A DNA stretch of 64,000 nt, from the NCBI GenBank assembly GCA_004375895.1, contig SOJW01000040.1, positions 16,616 through 80,615 of the forward strand, written 5' to 3'. How positions within the stretch are numbered: position 1 is the first letter of the stretch; each line of letters starts with the position of its first letter. Shown here one piece after another: positions 59,381 through 64,000 of the stretch. Source of the DNA: Candidatus Stahliibacteriota bacterium. GTDB taxonomy: Bacteria > Hydrothermota > Tepidihabitantia > B3-TA06. Made by a program: the position numbers and the translations under genes. Below the pieces are notes generated by a model. The model worked only from the letters and a program-made list of their open reading frames with translations, was not told the DNA's origin and searched no databases.

Positions 59381-60832
59381 GTGCTCTTAGCCTTGCTTCT
59401 TGCCTTGAGCCTCTCCGCAGCACAGGATGCAACCTGCTGCAACGAGTTCATCGTTAAAACAGCGGATTTCGGGGCCCTAAAAGGGTTTGCCTCGGGGTAT
59501 GGGATCGAAGTTGCTCCCTTTATAACCTACCCCAACCCCTCGGATGAGGTGCTGGAGCTGTTCGGAGACTACTATCTAGTCACAATACCTGGCGGAGGAC
59601 GCGTCTCCGTGGATAGCTTTTACTTGCTACTTAAAAACATGCCCGGTGTCGAGGAAGTTGAGCCGAACGCAATCCTTCAAGTGGGGCCCGAATTGGAATC
59701 CGCGAGCCTAGAAGAGACGTTTAGCACCCACGATTCAACTTTCGAAGGGCCATATATACCTAACGATTGGGGTTATTGGTATCAATGGAATCTCCATACC
59801 ACGAGAGCAGACTGGGCATGGAACATAACGAAGGGGGATTCAAATATCGTAATCGCAATAATTGATTCCGGTGTAGATACGTCGCATGTAGACTTGAGGA
59901 ATAACCTGGTTGCAGGCTACAACTTTATCGATAATAACACGGATATTCAAGATACCTACGGTCATGGTACGCGTGTGGCTGGCGTTGTTGCGGCGGAGAT
60001 AGACAACTACGAAGGGATAGCCGGTATAGCCGGTGGGTGTAGGGTTATGCCTTTGAGATGCATGGATGATTCGGGTGATGTAAAACTACGCCAGGCGACA
60101 AATGCGATTCTGTACGCGGCGGACGAGGAGGCAAAGATAATTAGTATGAGTTTCTCCGGAGGGGGCAGCTCTGCAGAAAGGCGTGCAATAGATTATGCCT
60201 GGCGCAAGGATCGTTTTTTATGTGCATCTGCCGGCAATGAGAGTCAGGATACTTCAAATCTTTATCCAGCGGCCTACAAGCATGTTATGTCAGTAGGTGG
60301 TTCAAATAGGGATGATGAAAGATGGAGTGATGAAGATTGTGGTTCCAATTACGGGGAATCGGTTGATATATACGCGCCCGGAGAACATATTTGGACAACC
60401 ATGTTGGGGAGTAATTACGGAACCTGTAGAGGGACTTCTTACTCTTCCCCTGCCATTGCGGGATTGGCTGCGTTGATCTGGAGCGTGCATCCTGAATATA
60501 CAAACGAAGAGGTTTGGGATGCCATAATCTCAAGTGCGGACACAATAGAGATCGATGTAGGGAAGGTATTAAGGATGAACTGCGATTTGTTCACCGCTTC
60601 CGCGCCGAGCATCCAGAAGGACACCTTATCCTTCGATTATACCGGCACCAAGCCGACGGACTACAGGCTTACCTTCTACGACGTATCCGGCCGCAAGGTA
60701 TACGAAACCCATGGATCGGTCGGCGAGATGGGGCGCATTGATCGTCATTCTCCCTTACCTCACGGCGTTTACTTCTGGGAGATGCGGACCCGGTTTGGCA
60801 CTGGCACAGGGAAGGTCGTCTACTTAAAATAA
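59381..60832 (+). CDS. Secreted subtilisin-like (S8) protease with sorting domain
   Basis: 483 residues, GTG start behind GGAGGG. A short signal peptide is followed by a propeptide-like domain (~18-105, FIVKTADFGALKGFA ... MPGVEEVEPNAILQV), the S8 catalytic domain with Asp in AIIDSGVDTSH, His in TYGHGTRVAGVVAAE, Asn in FLCASAGNESQD and Ser in CRGTSYSSPAIAGLAAL, and finally a FlgD/T9SS-like C-terminus (RLTFYDVSGRKVYE ... GVYFWEM ... KVVYLK). It should be an active exported endopeptidase attached to or released from the surface. Confidence 0.9.
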   Translation: MLLALLLALSLSAAQDATCCNEFIVKTADFGALKGFASGYGIEVAPFITYPNPSDEVLELFGDYYLVTIPGGGRVSVDSFYLLLKNMPGVEEVEPNAILQVGPELESASLEETFSTHDSTFEGPYIPNDWGYWYQWNLHTTRADWAWNITKGDSNIVIAIIDSGVDTSHVDLRNNLVAGYNFIDNNTDIQDTYGHGTRVAGVVAAEIDNYEGIAGIAGGCRVMPLRCMDDSGDVKLRQATNAILYAADEEAKIISMSFSGGGSSAERRAIDYAWRKDRFLCASAGNESQDTSNLYPAAYKHVMSVGGSNRDDERWSDEDCGSNYGESVDIYAPGEHIWTTMLGSNYGTCRGTSYSSPAIAGLAALIWSVHPEYTNEEVWDAIISSADTIEIDVGKVLRMNCDLFTASAPSIQKDTLSFDYTGTKPTDYRLTFYDVSGRKVYETHGSVGEMGRIDRHSPLPHGVYFWEMRTRFGTGTGKVVYLK

Positions 60833-60958
60833 CGATCCCTGATCTTACGGCCAAGGGTCACTTTTTATTCCCGGGGGGACGGACACGCGCTCATCGGGGT
60901 GAGAGCCGTGGTGAAATCAGCTTGGAAGAACGGCCTAAAACCTCACATCGAGGATGGG

Positions 60959-61606
60959 TCAGGTTTTGCCTTCTGGTTTACGCATACTCTTCGGGCGGTA
61001 GTCGCGGTGGTCAATGCAAGAATCGTATGTGGCTTTGTCGATTCTGATCCAGTCGGTCTTGGCAATGCCTCGTCTTTTGTGAGTGGGACTATATGGGAAT
61101 GCGCAAGCAACCTTAATCCACCGGTTCTGCTCCTGAGCAATTATACGTATCTCTTCGGCTGCTTCCGAGAAATCCTGATCCTCACTAAAGATAAGAGCCA
61201 CGTCGTATTCTCGCCGATGGGCCAATCTTATAACATCCAGAGCGATTCTCACATCCACACCCTTCTCCTGACCCAATAAGAAGGTATGTTGTGTTCCATC
61301 AGGCAAAGTTACTGTTATGTTGCGATAGCGCAGGGGCCGCGAGAAGATGTAAACTCCTTGATGGCTCAGCACTCTCAGTTTTAGAGACCAGAAATTATGC
61401 CAGAAAGCGTTGTCTGAGGCCTCTGGAATCCCGGTATAGAACCTTACTCGGCTCAATTGCCAACCTTCATTTTGACAAACAAGTTTCGATAAAGCCGATA
61501 CATCATAATTCGGGTAGGTATAGCCAAAGGCTTCCCGAGCCGAATGGAATAGATTTTGTCCGTCTATGAAAGCTATTGCTCGCTTTACTGAAGGTTCGTC
61601 TGGCAT
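60959..61606 (-). CDS. NYN/LabA-type PIN-fold nuclease-like protein
   Basis: 215 residues from the ATG behind TTTGGAGG; the longer track ORF includes the leader hairpin. The motifs are AIAFIDGQNLFHSAREAFG (first Asp), GVDVRIALDVIRLA (second acidic cluster), DVALIFSEDQDFSEAAEEI (third) and WIKVACAFPYSP. NYN domains are metal-dependent ribonucleases of the PIN superfamily; bacterial members are often associated with toxin or regulatory roles. It follows lexA on the same strand, separated by its own promoter and a leader hairpin. Confidence 0.8.
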   Translation of the reverse strand: MPDEPSVKRAIAFIDGQNLFHSAREAFGYTYPNYDVSALSKLVCQNEGWQLSRVRFYTGIPEASDNAFWHNFWSLKLRVLSHQGVYIFSRPLRYRNITVTLPDGTQHTFLLGQEKGVDVRIALDVIRLAHRREYDVALIFSEDQDFSEAAEEIRIIAQEQNRWIKVACAFPYSPTHKRRGIAKTDWIRIDKATYDSCIDHRDYRPKSMRKPEGKT

Positions 61607-61626
61607 ACTTATCCTCCAAAGAATAA

Positions 61627-61659
61627 CCCCGCCCGGGCCTTTCGGCGTGTCGAGCGGGG
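61627..61659 (-). other. GC-rich hairpin in the leader of the NYN gene
   Basis: CCCCGC ... GCGGGG pair across ~20 nt between the promoter (-10 at 61676) and the GGAGG of the gene. It could act in transcription attenuation or RNA stability; no known regulatory RNA class was recognised. Confidence 0.5.
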
Positions 61660-61675
61660 AGCAATTTGTAATTTT

Positions 61676-61703
61676 ATTATAGTTAAGATTCACTCCTTGT
61701 CAA
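61676..61703 (-). promoter_or_regulatory. Sigma70-type promoter for the NYN gene
   Basis: Minus strand TTGACA, 16 bp, perfect TATAAT; leader of ~60 nt. Confidence 0.75.
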
Positions 61704-61804
61704 GCCCTCCTCTGGAACATGGCCTCCCCTTAACGCCCCCAAGGTTACTAAGTAACCGCGAAAAATCACACTCAACCCTGCGAGTCGGCCCTCGGTCCGT
61801 CCGA

Positions 61805-61860
61805 CTGCGATCTTTTACCCCTAACGGAGTACAAGTGTCCCTTCTGGGACAAAAGGAGCA
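61805..61860. repeat. Extended family A hairpin
   Basis: Inverse orientation: CTGCGATC-TTTT, then a 20-nt insertion, TGTCCC-TTC-TGGGACA, AAAGGAGCA. The constant flanks are kept but the core is longer than in other copies. It lies just after the lexA stop. Confidence 0.65.
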
Positions 61861-61864
61861 ATAA

Positions 61865-62428
61865 TCAGACGTATTCTCTTATAACCCCCAGCACCTTGCC
61901 TACGATCTTGAATGGGCCGGTGATCAGATCGTATGCCGGGTTTTCGGGTTTTAAGGCGTAGGCATCGCCGTGCAACACCAGCCGCTTGACCGTGGCCTCG
62001 TCCGCGAGCCTTGCTACCACTATGTCCCCGGCCCGCGGCACCTGGTTGGGATCGACCACCGCCAGATCGCCCTCCATGATGCCGGCATCGATCATCGAGT
62101 CGCCCTTGACCCGCAGCATGAACGAGCGGCGCCACCGGGTGGCGGTGAAGATCTCCTCTACGTCTTCCACGGCAAGATTGGGAATGCCGGCAGGAACACG
62201 ACCAACTATCGGGATGCCCCACGGCTCGATCTGAATCGCGCGAGCGTGGCCAAGTTTACGCTTAATGAGTCCCCGCGCTGCTAAGCCGTCCAGGTGAACC
62301 TTGATGGCCTTGGTGCTCGCATAACCCAGCCCCTTGGCAATCTCGCGGATCGAGGGCGGGTAGCCGTGCTCTGCCGCAAACCCCCTCACGAACTCGTATA
62401 TTCGCATCTTAGGGTTTGGCAGTCTCAA
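61865..62428 (-). CDS. lexA: LexA repressor
   Basis: 187 residues, TTG start 5 nt after GGAGGG. The N-terminal winged helix has YPPSIREIAKGLGYASTKAI and LDGLAARGLIKR; the cleavage site is in GRVPAGIPNLA (Ala-Gly). The peptidase domain has the Ser in VKGDSMIDAGIMEGD and the Lys in ATVKRLVLHGD. It represses SOS genes and cleaves itself with RecA. The promoter overlaps an imperfect CAATAT ... ATATTG palindrome that might be an operator, but no known SOS box was recognised. It is slightly shorter than the usual ~200 residues. Confidence 0.92.
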   Translation of the reverse strand: MRLPNPKMRIYEFVRGFAAEHGYPPSIREIAKGLGYASTKAIKVHLDGLAARGLIKRKLGHARAIQIEPWGIPIVGRVPAGIPNLAVEDVEEIFTATRWRRSFMLRVKGDSMIDAGIMEGDLAVVDPNQVPRAGDIVVARLADEATVKRLVLHGDAYALKPENPAYDLITGPFKIVGKVLGVIREYV

Positions 62429-62449
62429 TATTCCCTCCTTAAATATTAT

Positions 62450-62477
62450 ATTGTAAACAGAAAATCTCTCCTGTCAA
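62450..62477 (-). promoter_or_regulatory. Sigma70-type promoter for lexA
   Basis: Minus strand TTGACA, 16 bp, TACAAT (a TATAAT at 21 bp spacing overlaps). The leader carries TTAAGGAGGG. Confidence 0.65.
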
Positions 62478-62536
62478 CCCACGGAGACTCGAAGAGGTTT
62501 ATGCGGCGTTTTTGGATACGTTCCTTGACAGGGATA

Positions 62537-62597
62537 TCATCGCGAGGGAAAGCGAGGCTCCAAAGGGCGACGCTTGCGGAGTACTCTCATATGTGGC
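62537..62597 (+). repeat. Family B repeat
   Basis: TCATCGCGAGGGAAAGCGAG ... GGGCGACGCTTGCGGA ... CTCATATGTGGC matches the inverse of the right end at 21301-21384. A partial copy (GCTCCGCAAGCGTCGCCCTC) lies at 62849-62868. Confidence 0.65.
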
Positions 62598-62729
62598 GGA
62601 GCATGAGGATCTAAAGATACCCTGAGGATTTCTCGATGCGCTCGAATAAGTAGGGGCAAGGCATGCCTTGCCCTCCCCTTTATCAGCCAAAGGCTATCCC
62701 GTCGAGCAGATTTGTGGGGTAATAATATG

Positions 62730-62827
62730 CTGGTCAAAAGATGGTCAAATGGTGGACAGGGCCCAAAGCCTAAGCTGGACAAAAGATGGTCAAATGGTGG
62801 TCAAAAGGTGGACAAAAGGTGGACAGG
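62730..62827. repeat. Degenerate tandem repeats of a ggtggacaaaa-type unit
   Basis: About nine units such as TGGTCAAAAGA, TGGTCAAATGG and TGGACAAAAGG run in tandem with one interruption (GCCCAAAGCCTAAGC). The long gap 62429-63084 otherwise holds only family B copies and short G-rich phrases; no gene was seen. Confidence 0.7.
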
Positions 62828-63056
62828 GGCGCGACTGCGTCGCAATTGCTCCGCAAGCGTCGCCCTCCGGTGCAAATATCAAAATGCAAATTTTAAAATG
62901 ACAGGGCGGACACGCCTGTACCCCCGTCGGGTGAAGCGAAGCGGACGCGCAGGCGACGTCTGGGGTGAAGAATTGGATGTAAAGGTGACGAATTGATGAG
63001 TTTTCAGGCTATGCAGCGGAAATAGACCAACACTCCAATACCAACAGCAAAAGGTC

Positions 63057-63080
63057 GTAGGGGCCGACCTGAAGGTCGGA
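63057..63080. repeat. REP-like hairpin at the 3' side of the RAYT remnant
   Basis: GTAGGGGCCGACCTGAAGGTCGG: the arms CCGACC/GGTCGG pair; the GTAGGGGCC lead is matched in inverted form on the other side of the gene. Confidence 0.7.
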
Positions 63081-63084
63081 CCGC

Positions 63085-63448
63085 CTATTTGTCGTTTCTA
63101 GGTCCCGAGAAGGGATACTCCTCAACGATTTCAACCAATCCCTTACGTACAGGATTCGCCCAGATGTAGCGTGCTGCCTTTTCGATATCTTCATCTTTCC
63201 TTAATACATGGTCGTAATAGCCTCTTTGCCAGATGGGACGTGTATGTATTTTTTTGAATCGGTAGGATGAAATTTGCTTGCGAGCAGACGGAGCGAAGGG
63301 TTTCTAGAATATCATTGACGACCTTTTCGTCTTTGAAGATCGGCGATTTGTTATGAGTACAGATAGTTATGGAATAAGCATATTGGCCTTTGTAGTTGAA
63401 GGATTGAAGTCGGGGAGCAGGCTTTCGTTTGGGAAGTTCTTGATTCAT
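63085..63448 (-). pseudogene. REP-associated tyrosine transposase (RAYT/TnpA_REP), broken
   Basis: Two frames are needed. The first (63448 down to ~63260) reads SFNYKGQYAYSITICTHNKS and LETLRSVCSQANF, the family's N-terminus. The second (to 63085) reads SSYRFKKIHTRPIWQRGYYD, then HVLRKDEDIEKAARYIWANP and VRKGLVEIVEEYPFSG, the family's C-terminus with the catalytic-Tyr helix region. The middle, which should hold the HUH motif (roughly MPDHVHLL), is missing and the frame changes at the junction. It is inactive. It is flanked by inverted REP-like hairpins. Confidence 0.8.
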
Positions 63449-63462
63449 TTAATCATTATCTT

Positions 63463-63515
63463 CGGGCCGACCTGACGCGTAGCGCGCAACTAACGTTGCG
63501 AACGTCGGCCCCTAC
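63463..63515. repeat. REP-like nested hairpin at the 5' side of the RAYT remnant
   Basis: GGGCCGAC ... GTCGGCCCCTAC pair around two inner hairpins (CGCGTAGCGCG; GCAACTAACGTTGC). The outer arms match the repeat at 63057 in inverted orientation. Confidence 0.7.
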
Positions 63516-63522
63516 GTTTCTC

Positions 63523-63970
63523 TCCCCCTCCCTGGTGGACAGTGTGCCCCTTGGGGTGCCAATTTTACTGCACCTCATAGGGTAGGGGGCTAGGGGGAGG
63601 GGTAATGGTTACACACCCAGCTTTTCCTGTTTGTCCTTATCCTTGGTGATCCGCTCCGCGCGCTTGAAGGTTATCCCAATTTACCTCCCTCTCCCTTTTA
63701 TTCCCTCCCACCAGGGGAGGGATAATATAGGGTTAGACTACCAGCTCTCCTTGTCTGTCCTACATTTATATCACCTCCCCCTTGATGGGGGAGGGCAGGG
63801 AGGGGGTGAAACTCTTATCACCTTCCCCGCCACTTTGTGTTGACCTTTTACTCGACAGGAATACTTACGCCATCAAGGAAGGGGATTTCCCCCTCCCTGG
63901 TGGACAGTGTGCCCCTTGGGGTGCTAGCTTTACTGCACCCCATAGGGTAGGGGGCTAGGGGGAGGGGTTA
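63523..63970. repeat. Direct repeat pair (~80 bp) with G-run repeats
   Basis: A near-identical segment beginning TCCCCCTCCCTGGTGGACAG and ending TAGGGGGCTAGGGGGAGGGG occurs at 63523-63603 and at 63888-63968, 365 bp apart, each directly downstream of a similar minus-strand C-terminal coding end. Between them are two more C/G-run hairpins (TCCCACCAGGGGAGGGA; CCTCCCCCTTGATGGGGGAGG). No complete gene lies in 63449-64000. Confidence 0.75.
63609..63680 (-). pseudogene. C-terminal scrap related to the gene at the window end
   Basis: Minus strand reads ITFKRAERITKDKDKQEKLGV then stop, similar to the end of the gene running off the window (DQNKQKKLDV). The upstream part has no continuation and runs into repeat DNA. 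The family is unknown. Confidence 0.45.
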
Positions 63971-64000
63971 AACGTCCAGCTTCTTCTGCTTGTTTTGATC
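63968..64000 (-). CDS. C-terminal end of a gene running off the window
   Basis: Ten codons and a TAA are visible (DQNKQKKLDV). The match to the scrap at 63609 and the shared downstream repeat support a real coding end. The function cannot be read. Confidence 0.4.
   Translation of the reverse strand, partial: DQNKQKKLDV

Noticed and set aside
16467-61860. Family A hairpins as integron attC sites
   Set aside because: No GTTRRRY/RYYYAAC core sites, no integron integrase and no cassette arrangement.
61821-62222. 133-codon minus-strand ORF
   Set aside because: It is an alternative frame of lexA with low-complexity His/Gly/Arg sequence.
62730-62827. CRISPR-like array
   Set aside because: Units are ~11 nt, degenerate and without unique spacers.
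63009-63194. 61-codon ORF ending at 63009
   Set aside because: It reads an incorrect frame of the RAYT remnant; the correct frame gives the family's C-terminus.

Overview
The window looks like chromosomal DNA of an uncultured FCB-group bacterium of the candidate division WOR-3 type. This rests on a diderm envelope (LptF/LptG-type permeases, TolC-type channel, TonB-dependent receptor, several predicted outer-membrane barrels), secreted proteins ending in a FlgD/type IX-like C-terminal domain, a PorV/PorQ-like protein, many lipoproteins, mixed base composition and many small dispersed hairpin repeats. No rRNA and no CRISPR array were seen. The taxonomic call is inference.

Layout. 0-9 kb: an Fe-S assembly pair (cysteine desulfurase-like plus the start of an IscU/SufU-like gene), a secreted sorting-domain protein, then a surface-polysaccharide block (WecB epimerase, flippase, two glycosyltransferases and the C-terminal remnant of a third). 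9-16 kb: lptF/lptG, a WD40 lipoprotein, a HAMP-adenylate cyclase and a lipoprotein with Ig-like repeats. 16-20 kb: tRNA-Leu, a zincin, a Xer-type recombinase, a beta-CASP nuclease, and a 201-residue protein whose layout resembles bacterial gasdermins. 20-26 kb: a coiled-coil protein, a repeat cluster and a TolC-MacA-MacB-type efflux operon. 26-35 kb: a TonB receptor, a large sorting-domain protein and a PorV-like protein in one operon behind a leader of about 235 nt. 35-39 kb: a GT2 enzyme beside decayed polysaccharide genes, an LPP20-like protein, tRNA-Gly and an IS element with a broken transposase. 40-45 kb: HEAT and LRR lipoproteins, an FmdE-like gene with a truncated tandem copy, a metallo-hydrolase and an MGMT-family protein. 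45-54 kb: a giant GGDEF-STAND-TPR protein, a beta-lactamase-fold hydrolase, an ATL protein, a DUF3788 protein, a flavodoxin and an MFS exporter. 54-64 kb: an unrecognised three-gene envelope operon, MscS, a subtilase with sorting domain, a NYN nuclease, LexA, a dead REP-associated (RAYT) transposase and dense repeats.

Two global signals stand out. First, promoters are easy to read: TTGACA, 16-17 bp, TATAAT-like. In eleven cases the start codon lies only 5-7 nt after the -10 box with no room for a Shine-Dalgarno sequence, so leaderless transcription looks like a normal mode here; the other genes use strong GGAGG sites, and many operon neighbours overlap by ATGA. Second, the intergenic space is full of short hairpin families with constant flanks and variable but perfectly self-complementary cores; one copy sits inside the IS transposase. 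Several truncated paralogue fragments lie next to their full-length relatives.
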